Below are positions 9,756 to 21,344 of a stretch of DNA of 64,000 nt, in pieces. Both the position numbers and the translations under genes were made by a program. Source of the DNA: Fallopia convolvulus (Eukaryota > Streptophyta > Magnoliopsida > Caryophyllales > Polygonaceae); the NCBI GenBank assembly GCA_964016875.1, contig OZ024735.1, forward strand, positions 13,865,699-13,929,698, in the 5' to 3' direction. Numbering within the stretch: position 1 is the stretch's first letter; each line of letters starts with the position of its first letter. Under the pieces are notes generated by a model. The model was not told where the DNA came from, made no database searches, and saw nothing but the letters and a program-made list of their open reading frames with translations.

Positions 9756-12173
9756 TTAAGTTGAATTAGATTGCTCCTTGTCGAAAAAGAGGAGGTAGGC
9801 AATCAAGCCGACCACTGGTACGAATCTAATGTAACTAACAGTAACAACCATGCTTTCCCGAACATTTTGTAGATTGTCTCCTATCAACCATGGTTGAAAA
9901 ATTGAGTAGAGAAGTATATCTCATATGAAGGCATATGCCAGCCTCTCGCTTCCCACATAAGACCTTAAGCATTGCCATCTGTCACTAATGCTTTCGAAAT
10001 CGCCATCACTTCGGCCAAAGAATGACCAAAATAGGGATAAGAGACAGACTGCACCACCAATCAATGCAACTGTTTGTGATCCTCTTATCATCACAAAGCC
10101 CAGGTTTGAAGTCTCTCTTGAAGGTTGAATGGGTTCATCTCATTCATTCTAATGGCCATGTAGGGTATCAAGAATGCTGTTAGTAAAGAAAGGAGAATTA
10201 GTATCAATTACTATGCAGACGAATCAGCTGTTTCAAAAAATAAAACAATATTGGAGACAGGAGAACAGATGAACAAGAGTGCTTCCATGAGAAATTGGTG
10301 AATCACAAATGGAATCAGATACAGAAATTACCCACCCCACCATCTTTGTGAAATCCAACTACGTTAGGTCTCTTGAAGACTAAACAAGCTTAATATGAAA
10401 AGACCACATAGATTTATCCATCAGATAAGTTTTATCTTCCTTTATCTCACAGTAATATGAACTTTGTAATTATTCAAAGGAGCTTACTATTTGTGAGGAA
10501 CATTTGGAGTCCCCATAAAACATCGAGAGATCCCTTATACTGATCTCTCTTCTGATCAGTGTATAGAAGAGGAGCAAACATGACCGTCCAAGCAATAACA
10601 AAGTTGAAAAGTCCTTTAGATATCTGACAGAAACAATTTAATTGATTAATTAATATTGCAAGGCATTCCATTTTCTTGATAATATAGTAATAGTAAGAAT
10701 TCTGATTTGAGGTTCTTACTGGGTGCTGAACTGGAGCATCAAGCAGACAAATACCAGCTACTTTGGCACAAAAATGAAAACAGATCATTAGGCATACGTA
10801 AACCACAAATAGGAATATGATTTCAGTTTGGTGTGGCAAAACAAAAACATCGAACACCCTTCACACGGTCCTCTTTTCCACTCGTTCACTTTGGACTTAT
10901 CTTAGTGCAATTTCTTACAACCTAATTGACGAGGATTGGTACTTCTATAATAAATGGAAAGAAAAGATACGTTCCAAGGAATTGAACATATGAAAAGGTG
11001 GAGGACAGTCACTTGGTCCTTTCTTCATAAGAATAGCAATTGTTCTTGATCTTCAAGACAACATAATTGCATATCTTGAAAGCATGATGTTCTACAACAC
11101 ACATCAACATCGACTTAAACGTCATCACCCGGTAAGGTACAGTCCCTCTCAAGCGGGATCTGGGGGTCAAGATGGGGGCATATGTCAGGAGGATAAAAAA
11201 GACAATTAGTATAAGGACATTCTAAAACACGTGTTACGATTTAAGAACATTTCCCTCTCAACGCCATTACTAAATCCATCATCATCACATCCCGCAATAA
11301 CACAACCTAAGATGTAATTCTAGAACTTACCGACATTTGCAAATGACAAGATAAAGAAGAAATTAAGGGATAGACCAATGAGAGAGTTGATCGTCTCCGA
11401 GCTGATAGCCCACACAAGATCTCCCTGTTTTATAATGTCAAGTCTTAGATTAATAAATTCATCAACCTTTGAAAGCATTGGAAAACTTCACAAAATATGT
11501 ATTGCTCACAAGAAACACCAACCTGACCCAACAAACAAACAAAGAAAAAAAAATATAGTTTTAATTCGAATATATAAACTCCGTCATTTGACTGAAATCA
11601 AACACAAATAGCTTAGGATTTTAATTGTGGTTGTATTAGGTCTGGTTTTCCTGGCAATTGATTTGAATCAAATGTTGTTATTTTCAAAACCAAGCAATCT
11701 AGAGCATGTATTGAGATCAAGACCCCTACACATTCTAGAATTGAATTGAGTGAATTGAAATTGATTCCAGGCTTCCAAACACAGTCTACAAGTAGAGGAA
11801 AGAACTAGGTACAATCGAGGAAGGGGTTTTAGTTTATAGATTGTACTGGGGCATAAGGAAGCAAAAAGAGCCACAAAATGTAGACGGCCTCCAAGGTCAA
11901 GAGGCCCAACCGTAGGACTCCCCGAACCGCATCATTTCCCTCGCCTTCTTCCACAGGCCTATTCGAGCAGCGAATTCCCCTCAACATCGTCCCCGCCACC
12001 ACCGCAGCTCGATCAAGGGCTTTGTAAGACAAGTTTCCAGAATACCTTCTTCTCCAAAAATCAGCCAAATCCTCTCGCTTGGAAACCAAAAGTTTATTGG
12101 AGTTGCGGAGCAAATATGGAGAGTAGTGGCTATAGACCAAAGCAGGCAACCATGTCGTCGTCGCGATCCCCAT
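9756..12173 (-). pseudogene. Five-exon gene for a multi-pass membrane protein, disrupted
   Basis: Five exons join with GT-AG sites and consistent phases: 12173-11847 (109 codons from ATG), 11424-11331, 10757-10720, 10623-10488 and 10176-9756. The N-terminus looks like an organelle transit peptide. Hydrophobic segments follow, such as 'LLTLEAVYILWLFLLPYA', 'LIGLSLNFFFILSFA', 'FNFVIAWTVMFAPLL', 'LIGGAVCLLSLFWSFF' and 'VPVVGLIAYLLFF', giving about six or seven membrane spans. I recall similar plant proteins of unknown function but cannot name the gene. Exon 5 has two lesions: a reading-frame shift near 10127-10130 and a TGA at 9921-9923 where a Trp codon (TGG) would fit. After them the frame stays open to a stop at 9756-9758. 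Exons 1-4 look intact, so loss is recent or the lesions are assembly errors. Confidence 0.75.
11127..11190 (+). repeat. SINE 3'-end-like segment
   Basis: 'gcgggatctgggggtcaaga' and the flanking 'acccggtaaggtac' match the pattern at 1740-1815. It lies in the second intron of the membrane-protein pseudogene. Confidence 0.4.
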
Positions 12174-12370
12174 AGCCTCTATTGCTTGACGAAGATAAAT
12201 TCGCAAACTGAGGATTATAGAAACTACAAAAAAGCGAGTGACGTGGCCCAAACCAAAGATTTCTGAGCGGTCCAAACTTATCTCCAACAACAAAAAAAAT
12301 TATTTTTTTCGAAATTCCTTTTTAAAGTCCATTCATTTTTTTAATTTTTTTAGTACTCGTCTACTTTATA

Positions 12371-12633
12371 CTCTCTCCGTTTCACAATACATGTTCATAA
12401 ATACTTCTTCTTTTTGTTTCACAATACATGTTCATATAAGAATTTTATCCATTTATTTCCATCTATAACCCTATTAATTATACTTCACATTAATTATATT
12501 CCACATTAATTCTACATACACTTCTCCTAAAAAGTACAAAAGGAAGAACATTTAATAGGGGTACTTTGGGTAAAAAAATTCCTTAATATGTCTGAAACTT
12601 TGTGTATAAACATGTATTATGAAACGGATGGAG
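12371..12633. mobile_element. Stowaway-type MITE
   Basis: The element begins 'ctctctccgtttcacaatac' and ends with the near-perfect inverse, 'gtattatgaaacggatggag'. TA dinucleotides flank it at 12369-12370 and 12634-12635, as for Tc1/mariner-related Stowaway elements. A second internal copy of 'gtttcacaatacatgttcat' starts near 12416. It lies about 200 bp upstream of the membrane-protein pseudogene start. Confidence 0.8.
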
Positions 12634-13234
12634 TATATGTTACCACGTACTTCACACACAAAAACAATAGTTGTCACCTAACCTAAAGTCACTCAAAACC
12701 CATTTTCTAACAAATTTTTAATTATTTCCATTAAAAATAAAAAAATCTAACTTTTTTTATTCGAATCAAAAAAATTAAAAATATCTAAATTTTTTACTCA
12801 TTAATTGGCATCATGATGTGTTTATCACCAAAAATAGCCAAAAATATTAATTTACCCGATTAAATTACAAAAAATCTTTATGCACACAAATTATTTGCCT
12901 GGCGCACAAGAATTGAGACGCTTCATGAAGAATCTCGCTCTATAAATCGTTTAACTAACAGGTACCCATAGCTAAGAGAAAGGGTTGGACGATTCAAACG
13001 TGAATTGTGTCGCTTCATAAGTCGTCTAGGTTAAACAGTGTATAAAGCGACCCGCTTCATTTTCCACATAAACCTCCTCTGAGAATCCATCGTTCATCTC
13101 TCATGCTTGTAATCGAATTACTCTTCCCTCCTTCTGCTCTCTCAAATCTTAATAAATATATTCAATGGTCCGTTTTCGAGGTCTCTATCGGGCTCTTCGT
13201 GGGAGGGGGCGTGGTGTGGCGCATATAGTTGATA
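12634..13234. other. Unassigned AT-rich intergenic DNA
   Basis: At 12900-13060 a loose 'cgcttcat' motif repeats. At 13165 an ATG opens a short Arg/Gly-rich frame ('MVRFRGLYRALRGRGRG') that I could not extend into a gene. No transposon ends were seen. Confidence 0.35.
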
Positions 13235-14690
13235 GCTTGCATTTAGGTATAGTTTAGATGCATGTTTATGCTTGTTTTGCTCAGTTTTGCAGGTTATTAG
13301 GTGATGGAGCAAGGCGGGATGTGATCCAGCTGACTATGGTGGTGCATTAGAGGATCAAGATGAAGCTTAGAGTGGTGCAAGTGAAGATTGGAAGAGCTAA
13401 GGCCCAAGAGGTTGTGGGAAAAGAACGCTTAAATTTGAGTCATGCATTGAAGTTCTTGTTTTGACACCTCTATCTTGTAAAGCAGTTTGGGAGATATAGT
13501 GGACTGATGGAGCTAAATATGTTATCATTGGAAAGCTAATTCAAAGAGCTACAATTCTTGTTTCCGATTCCAAATTCTAACTCGAAGGGTATCAAAACAG
13601 CCTCTGAAGTGTCACTTGAATGCTGAACCGAGACCACGACGCCGGCATAACATGATGTGGCGCGACCGCACCACTCTGGAGGGAGCCCGCGCACCTTGTT
13701 TTCACGCGGAGAAGTTGGGCCGACGAAATGGGCTTCGAGATGGGCTTTTATGATATAATTTCCGACGTGTTTGATGTATATTTGGGAATAATAGATCTTA
13801 GGAAGCCTTGGGTAGTTAAACCTTGTCTATGACCTTTTCTGAGAGAACTTTGGATTCACAACTTGGAGGCTAGGTTTTCTAGAGAGGTTTCTCAAGAGAT
13901 CATTGAACCTAATTTGTAACCTTTCTTTAATCTAATTATGCATTGCTAAATTTCTTGTGTTTGGCTTGTTAATTGAAGTCATGATTTGCACGAGTTGTGA
14001 GGTTTGATTGATTCTTAACAAACTTGAATAGATTTTATTCCCTATGCTTAATTGAATCAAAGTTATTCTAGGATTTTGTTAGATTAGCTACCTAATAGAA
14101 TTTCTAAGTTAATTTACAACTAATCTGATTGATTCTCGGTCGGGATTCATTAGATAAAGTAGAGTCTATAGTTGTTTAGACCCGGTCGGGCTATTCAATT
14201 ATAGAATGGAATAAATTCAAAAGTTACTTAGATTTCTGGTTGCTCTAGTGCTTGTTTCTATTGATACTTGAATCTTTGTGCTGTTGTCTAATTGTATCTA
14301 GAAGGTCTTTAAGGTTGTTAGATGATTAGGGTTGTTAGACTGGTAGTTATATCAACTAAACCTGAAGTTTGGATCATAATCCTTAATAGGATCAAAATCC
14401 ACAATAGATTATTCGAGTGAATTGAGAATCAAGATAATCGATTATCAACAAAGCAATGTCATGATGGATTTAACTCGTTGAACACACTTGTCTCTCATTG
14501 ATTTAAACATCGTTGCATTCATATTTGCTTTCAATTTGCATAGTAGATTAGAATATTCAATCATAAAACCCATAACTTGGTTACTTGGCACTCAAGTTAA
14601 ACACACTTACACGAGTCTCTATGGGATCGACCCTTACTTACCGCTCTACTGAGTTTGGTAAAGTTATGGTTTCTTTGATAGGTAAAATGA
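13235..14690 (+). repeat. Probable LTR/leader remnant of a gypsy-type retrotransposon
   Basis: A long non-coding stretch includes 'gtctctatgggatcgaccc' near 14615-14633, followed by 'ggtttctttgataggtaa'. This phrasing is common at LTR ends or leaders of plant gypsy elements. No partner LTR, primer site or coding region was found beside it, so it is probably a solo or truncated piece. Confidence 0.35.
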
Positions 14691-14869
14691 TTGAAAAATA
14701 CCTCGTCAATAGTCGTCGACGGCGTGGATGGGACTGGTGGTGAAGTCAGCTCCTTGACTGATCCAGGTATACAAATTGATTAAAGTGGATGTTTGACTTG
14801 TGGTTAATGGATTTTGATTTGAAACCCTAAAAACAACACCCTGATTTCGAAAATTGAGTGAACACCTGT

Positions 14870-15190
14870 ATGGAGAATGCTTAGTTAAGTTCAATTCAGT
14901 TGATATGTAATTAGGTAAATGCAATTGATAGTATCGACAATGTGTTGCATCCGAATTGAGTTGGATGGAGAATGCTTAGTTAAGTTCAGTTCAGTTGATC
15001 TTTGTATGGAGAATGCTTTGTTAAGTTCAGTTCAGTTGATCTCTGTATGGAGAATGATTAGGTAAATGCAATTGCTATGAAAAAAGGAAGCTAAAACATG
15101 TATGGAGAATGCTTAGTTAAGTTTAGTTGATATGTGAACAATGCTTAGTTAGTTTTAGTTGATAGTATAGACAATGTATTGCATCTGAAT
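14870..15190 (+). repeat. Degenerate short-repeat cluster
   Basis: 'tatggagaatgcttagttaa' followed by 'gttcagttcagttgat' recurs about five times with variable spacing, near 14873, 14964, 15005, 15047 and 15100. There is no coding signal. Flanking DNA to 15939 holds nothing I can identify. Confidence 0.65.
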
Positions 15191-15939
15191 CGAGCAAAAA
15201 GTACTAATACCAGCGTTGATGCTTGTGTTGTGGAGCAAGAGCTTTCACTTGTAATGACAACACTAATACTTGTACAAAACATTTAAAGACGTTGATTTCT
15301 CTTTTATTTAGTGCATTGTTCTTAATCTTGTTATTATCCAATGCTTTCTTATATTCTCTAATTGTGTAACCTGCTGTTGTAGTCAGTCTTAATCTTGGTA
15401 TAATGAGAGATGCTTTCTCATTTTCTATAATGGTGTAACCTGCTAGTGTAGTTAGTTTTTATTCTCCTTTGGAACAAATCTTTTTGAGTATTTTGAGTAT
15501 TTTGGTGTAGTCAGTTTGGTATGCTTTTCTTCGTTTTTTGTTGATATGATATCTAGCTCTATTTGCTTCCCTGATGGATTATTGTTCATCAACATACATG
15601 GGAGCTCTATATACATTGTCCAGACTAATTTCCTGCAATAATGTGTGATGCATAATTCTGTGCATAATCGGGGATTTAAATCCTTTTAGACCTGATTTTT
15701 TTTTTGCATAATCACATTCTCTATAGCTTAGTGTTTGTTATATGATGTACAAACAGGAAGTGCCTATATATCCTCACTGGTTGTATTGTGCTCGTTTCAT
15801 ACATTTATAGAATGTGAGGTAAATTCTAAAGTGATCATAAAGTCATCAATTTAGGCAATCTTGGCTATAGTATTTACCTTATTTAGATTCATTTTTTGCA
15901 CATTCTTTATGGCTCAATACCTTGTTTTAAGCCTAATTT

Positions 15940-16108
15940 TGTTTAGACTAAGCATTGTTCACATACCAAAGGGTACTCATCAAAGGGTTAACCTGCTCAC
16001 TCTCTGTAGCTCAAATGTTCAAATATCAAAGGGTACTAATTTTGTTTAGACTAAGCATGTTCACATATCAAAGGGTACTCATCAAAGGGTTAACCTGCTC
16101 ACTCTCTG
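15940..16108 (+). repeat. Direct duplication of about 66 bp
   Basis: The segment from 'gtttagactaagcat' to 'cctgctcactctctgt' at 15940-16006 recurs at 16043-16108 with three differences. The spacer repeats part of the same phrase. From 16109 to 16747 nothing recognisable is seen. Confidence 0.75.
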
Positions 16109-16747
16109 TCAACTAATGGAGACTAAGAAGCAAATTTGGCTATACTAAGCTAAATACACAAAAAGAGGGGGATAAAAGGCCAAATACTACTTTCGCAACC
16201 AACATTAGTAACATATATGAAGACATGATGCAACACCACCTTTATCTAATTAGTATCATTCAAAAAATAAAAAATAGTCATGATAGTCGTCCTCATTTAA
16301 TACTACTTTTAGAGTACTCTTTAAAGTAATAATTATTCTCATATAAATATATAAATACTAGTTCTAGAATCCTCTAAAACTTATATCTTCTAGATAAGTC
16401 TCAAGTAATCATTAGCTCTAGACTAGAAGTCTCTCTACTCCTAACCTTAAGCATACTACATATATATCTCTACTTCTCTTGCCATTATCCTTTTGCATCT
16501 TCAGAATTCCCCTTTTGTATTTTTAAATAGGCTTGTGGGCTACAATGTAAGATATGTTTTGGCTATGAATGATAATTTCCAGATTTGAAGTATCCTTCAA
16601 CTCTCTAACTGATTTGTGAGATCCTTTACAATTCAGCCCATATCCCCATCCTATCCTAAAAAGATAGCTTGTATATATAACGAGGATTAAACGTCAAATT
16701 CAAAATTACCTATTTGCAGTTTTTTGGTGTAAGAAGCGAGCAATTCC

Positions 16748-18330
16748 ATGGGTTGTTACAATGGTTTCGCGGTCGTATATTATGATAGCCTACTGGTCGC
16801 CTTTCGACTTCCTCTTACATTACATATTGATGATTATTTGTGGGAGTTGAACATTTTTTCACTGTCTCCCAATGCGTGGAGGTATATTTGTGCGTACACC
16901 ATAAGATGCCTCGAGGTATCTGATGAACCATATATGACTTGGTACCATGCAAGCGTTGTTGTTCTCGAAACCGACAAATGACTTTATTAACCTCAACCAT
17001 CCTAAAACGGGTCTTATTACCACATCCTCTATTTTTGCGACGTGGAAGGAAAAGTGGTTCTTGGTCCCTAACCTCCGCGGGGACCTTCTCAACTTTCCCA
17101 CCACCCAATTTCCTTACAGCAAACCTGGAAAGTGGACGTAGAAAGAGATTAACAAAGCCAAAAAGTGATACAAGGCGGATAGAGTAAGGTCTCACAAAGA
17201 CCTCCTGACACAAGGTCACATGGAGCATGCAAGCCTAAGTCTTCGTTTTCCCGAAAGGGACGATGAACATGGTATTCAACACTTTTTCTTGATGATTTCA
17301 TTTTTTTCCTTTTAGTAAACATTGTTTCTATTATAGAGATGAACGCATCAACCATGGTCACGAAGATGAAGAAAAAGAGGGCCTCTAGCAGCAAGGTGAC
17401 GAAAGGTGCGGTTGCTCAATAACCTACAAGAAGAGCGTGCAGATTTTCAAGCCAATGGCTCTAATAAAAGAAGTCGAGGGAACTGCCACCGTCAAGAGGA
17501 AAGGATCCATACTCCCCCTACTATTGATAAAATGAAGCAACAAGTGAGGAGCGGGACCGTGATGCTATGTGAGATTGCGGTGTACAAGGGAGTAGAGGAC
17601 CATGAACCGATTGATATTGAAATCTCGTGCTCTCTTCAATTCTAATACCATGGGCCATCACACTCAAAGACAAAGCGTACTATGTTCGGGGACTTCGCCG
17701 ATGATATACGATGGGTGAACAAACTTCCGTTCGCTGACCTAAATAAAGAGTCTATTCGTTATGTGGAGATGGTAAGACTTTTTTATGAAAGTTTCTTTTT
17801 CCTTGAGTACGGCCATCATGATGATTGTTTGCTTTTGCAAAATTATTTTTCTAGCCCACTACAATGTGCGCCGCCTCCAACTTTTTAAGGAACAAGAGAA
17901 GAAACAGAAAGCATTGGCGGAGGAATAGGAAGCGAAAGCGAAGGCAACCAAGTTGGTAAAGGAGTTTGTCGTCTTAGATTACCCCGCCAAGCTACTCGCG
18001 GAAGACCACGAGAAGGTAAAGCTTGCGTTGTTTGAGGCAGAGCAGACTTATAGCACCGAACGCAAGTATGTTTTGACAAAGGAGGTTAAATTGAGAGATG
18101 TCGAGAAGGAGATTTCCCATCTTAGCAACCACGTGAAGGAGTTGAATGAGGAGTTAGAGAGGGCGAGACTAGAATATTGGGGGAGCCTGAGGAAGAACCC
18201 GAGGCTGAGTGAGGGTTTTTCCTCAAAGTAGACGATCGCACGGATGGTGTAAACGTTGATGAATTGAAGGACCCGCCCTCCACCCTAAGAACGGGCAATG
18301 AGGCTGATGACGCAACACCCTTCCTTCACC
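16748..18330 (+). pseudogene. 'Gypsy-type transposon protein' gene, decayed copy, three exons
   Basis: The translation around 16800-16900 ('FRLPLTLHIDDYLWE', 'SPNAWRYICAYTIRC') matches the antisense gene of the Tat element at 29419-32140 ('FRLPLAQHIVDFLWA', 'FPNAWRLLCAYTVRS') and resembles the plant Transposase_28 family. Exon 1 continues with frameshifts to about 17270, exon 2 spans about 17338-17771 and exon 3 starts near 17858. The junctions fall at the same protein positions as in the other copy: exon 2 ends in 'SIRYVEM' before gtaag, where the other copy ends in 'ARYSAM' before gtaag. Exon 3 encodes a long coiled coil and ends in a 'GFFLKVDD' segment. Stops and frameshifts are frequent. 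The gene runs on the plus strand; no accompanying pol was found. Confidence 0.65.
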
Positions 18331-18389
18331 TGACCCCCATCTCACAACTCCTACCCCATCTGGACCTTACCAACAGCTTGAAACTAGAA

Positions 18390-19377
18390 GACAATCAGTA
18401 ATTTTGTGTTGGTGATTTTAGTGTCATCAAGTGATTGTTCCCTATATGGGAACAATGCCTTTTAGTGTGATTGGGGTTCATACGACACTATGAGATCTTA
18501 CTTTGCTATGTCACAGGTTTGGGTGTGCGGAGTGCGCGCTCGTGTAAGCATAGTTGAGCTCTAGAGGGAAACATTAAGGAGAAGTTACGTGTGTCTAAGA
18601 CAAGAATACTTATACGACATTATGGATGAACAATGAGTTTGGTCCCTAATGGAGAGAACAGTGTTTGTTCCTTGGGAGGGAATAATGTTTGTTTCCTTGG
18701 AGGGAACAGTGGTTCACCTTAATGGGAACAGTAGTTCTCTGACGCATGCCTAAAATTTTGGCACATTGTTAATTGTTGATAACGGTCATGTAATCGTTGT
18801 TTAAATGCATTGTAACTTCCTTAATGGGTTAATAACTGATGGGTGACGTGGGTTATTGATGATAACCTTTCGTGGCACTTGGTAACCGCTGTTAGCTTCT
18901 AGTAACCGCTAGTAACTGATGTTAACCGTTCCCTAAAATAATTTTCCATTGCCTATAAAAATGGCTATTGGGAGATTAGTGTCGGGTTGGTTCACGTGGG
19001 TTCACATAATCATAGGAGAACGTCTCTCTCCATGATTGAACTTCAAATAGAGTCTAATATCCATTTTACATGAACTCTAAGGTTCGATCTCTTTTAGGAG
19101 CCTTGTTAGAGAACGGTTGGTTTGTCTTATCTCACTTCAAATTTCGTGGATTCCCCAAGGCTATGTAGGGGGAGAAATCTCGATTTCGGAAAGCGTTTCT
19201 ACGTGATTCAAACCTATATCAAGTATTGCATATGATTGATCTACTGAATAATCGTCTTCAACTACATCCACGAAGAGGAACTCCACGACTTCAACATTGC
19301 ACTGTTTCCTGAGTACCTGCAGATACAGGATCTTCGGTGGGAACTACGAAGCAGAAGAGTACAAGACACCTACATTC
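18390..19377 (+). repeat. LTR-like unassigned region
   Basis: It contains a TATA-like 'cctataaaaatgg' near 18953, repeated 'gaacagt/gggaaca' motifs at 18450-18735 and repeated 'taaccg(c/t)t' motifs at 18885-18930. This organisation (enhancer-like repeats, TATA, leader) suggests the promoter part of an LTR, but no terminal inverted ends or partner copy were found. Confidence 0.35.
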
Positions 19378-20027
19378 GGGTTAGTCAGTCTAAGACTCAA
19401 TAAAGATTCCTAAACATTTGAGATAATCTTGAATAGAAAAGTCGAGTTGGACAATAATTTCCATAAACAAAAGGGTTAATTTTGTTTCTTTATCACCTTC
19501 TTTTGAGAAGTCCCTTTCAGTAATAAATGGATTTCACAACTTCCTTCACTAAAACCGTCATCACCAAGATATAGAATTATGGATATTCTATATTAAACGT
19601 CTGTTCATCTTCTTCTTCTTTAAAAATGGTGTTGGCCAAGGACAAAGCCGTGCTTAACGAGAAGCAAAAAAGAGCCATCAGAGTTGTTGAGGACGCTACC
19701 TATCTATAAGGTTGATTCTAGCTAGACATGTGTCCCGACTTCTAGTTTTGATCCGTTAATGTCAGCTATCAGTTTTGTGCTATATAGAATGGTTGACTTC
19801 TATCAACTAGACCTTTCGAATCTTACTTTAATACCCTTGACAACTTTCTTGGTTAAGTCGTACAATTTCTCAGAGTGGGTTGTAACCATCTTTTCACAGT
19901 ACACTAACGTGTGGCGCCAACCTAACCATTATTTCAATAGGATATTGATTTCTGTTTCAAAATGAGCGGCCATTACTCGTGTATAAATGTTGACTATGTC
20001 TTGGAATGACGTTTGTGGGAACTATAG
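19378..20027 (+). repeat. Chromovirus-type retrotransposon leader, part A
   Basis: The first about 500 bp (19378 to about 19860) recur at about 41143-41640 with few changes, including 'aatggtgttggccaaggac' and 'gtcagctatcagttttgtg'. In the 41-kb copy this stretch lies downstream of a primer-binding site, so it is 5' leader sequence. Here it runs directly into a gag frame. Confidence 0.7.
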
Positions 20028-20533
20028 ATGGTGAACACCCAAGGAAATCTTCGAATCAATGAGCCAAGAGATGACGAGTCAACAAACAACGCAGCTGGAA
20101 ATCAAGTTGGAGGCACTAATGTCATACCCTTGGATGCCGCCACCATTGCAGCGTTAATTGAACTGCTCAAGACCGTCCAACAGGGAGGATTTCCTCCACA
20201 ACCTCTTGCTAATGCGGTCGTTCCTAAAAATGTCAATAAGGATAATCTTGAAAACGGCCTAAACTTTATGAGGGCGATAAAGACTTTCACCGCAATGAGG
20301 CCCGACTCTTATGATGGCATTGGGGAACCTATCCGAGCATCCTACTGGTTCTCCCATGTGGAGAAATTGCTCAAACATATAGTTTGCACTCCAGTTGAAA
20401 AGGTCCAAATTGCTTTCCTACAATTGAAGGGGGGGAGTGAGTGGTGGGAGAATTCCAGTTTGTCAAGGCATCCGGAAATGGACTGGAATATGTTTAAAGA
20501 AAAGATGTTGTCTCGTTTCTTCTCTCCGGCTAT
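20028..20533 (+). pseudogene. Chromovirus gag, N-terminal fragment (copy 1)
   Basis: The frame opens with ATG 20028 and runs 169 codons with no stop. It contains the gag signature 'PDSYDGIGEPIRASYWFSHV' and 'LKGGSEWWENSS', then 'MDWNMFKEKMLSRFFSPA'. At 20533 it switches without a gap into LTR sequence, and a stop follows at 20550. A second, more damaged copy of the same gag lies at 21345-22399. The zinc knuckle and pol are missing. Confidence 0.8.
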
Positions 20534-20815
20534 AGAGGAGATGTCGAAATGAAGGAAGAACTTTATAACATTTTGGTGTTTTACACCATGTATTTATATG
20601 GGTCACCAATATCACTAAAATTATATTCCGCTGTCATTTTCTTCTGTAAACAATCACTTTGTAATTAAAGATAATACTAATATGAATAAATGAATCTTTC
20701 ATATTTTCGATCGTTTTTAAATTGTGTTGTGTTAACTTAGCCTCGGCTGACTTTGGATGGTAAAATCTGAGATCACTGACGGTAATACCCTTGGTTAGAA
20801 ATTGGGGGTGTTACA
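20534..20815 (+). repeat. 3' tail of a chromovirus LTR
   Basis: It is nearly identical to 40371-40652, the end of the 4-kb LTR at 36636-40652, and ends in 'gggggtgttaca'. Only the last about 280 bp of the LTR is present, fused to gag on its left. Confidence 0.8.
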
Positions 20816-20819
20816 AATA

Positions 20820-20831
20820 TGGTATCAGAGC
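20820..20831 (+). other. tRNA-Met primer-binding site
   Basis: 'tggtatcagagc' lies 4 bases after the LTR end. Leader sequence follows to about 21320 and matches 40669-41160. At 21297-21330 the phrase 'tatgggttagtcagtct' is doubled and the part A leader is missing. Confidence 0.85.
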
Positions 20832-21344
20832 TAAAAGTATCCTTTTAAAAATGTTTACTTTATAACTTTAGAACCGAATTCTTACCCAACCTTTTAAATG
20901 TGAGGTTTACATCTAAATGTCACTTTTAAAAGAGATCTCAATCGAGATTTTCTTGTTTGAAAGTTCCATATCAAAAGTCATATATGAATATAGTTCTTTT
21001 GAATTTCCGAGCCTTAGAAAACCATTCCTAGAAAACTTGGTAAGTTAAAGGAAGTAGACTACCAAAAATATATATTAAAATTTGAAACCTTCTAACAGTT
21101 TCTTTTCAAAGTGATAAAGATATCAACTAAGAAGAAGTATAGTAAACTTCTAGGATAACTATGGATTAAGAATTTTATAATCCCTTTTCAAAATTTTCGA
21201 GTCTTGAAACTTTGTTTCTTTTCAAAGAATGTAAAAGAAATTAGAAAGAAGATTGATTTAAACTTTTGTTCCATGACCTTGAGGATTAGCGTCTATGGGT
21301 TAGTCAGTCTATGGGTTAGTCAGTCTACGAGCCAAGAAATGACC

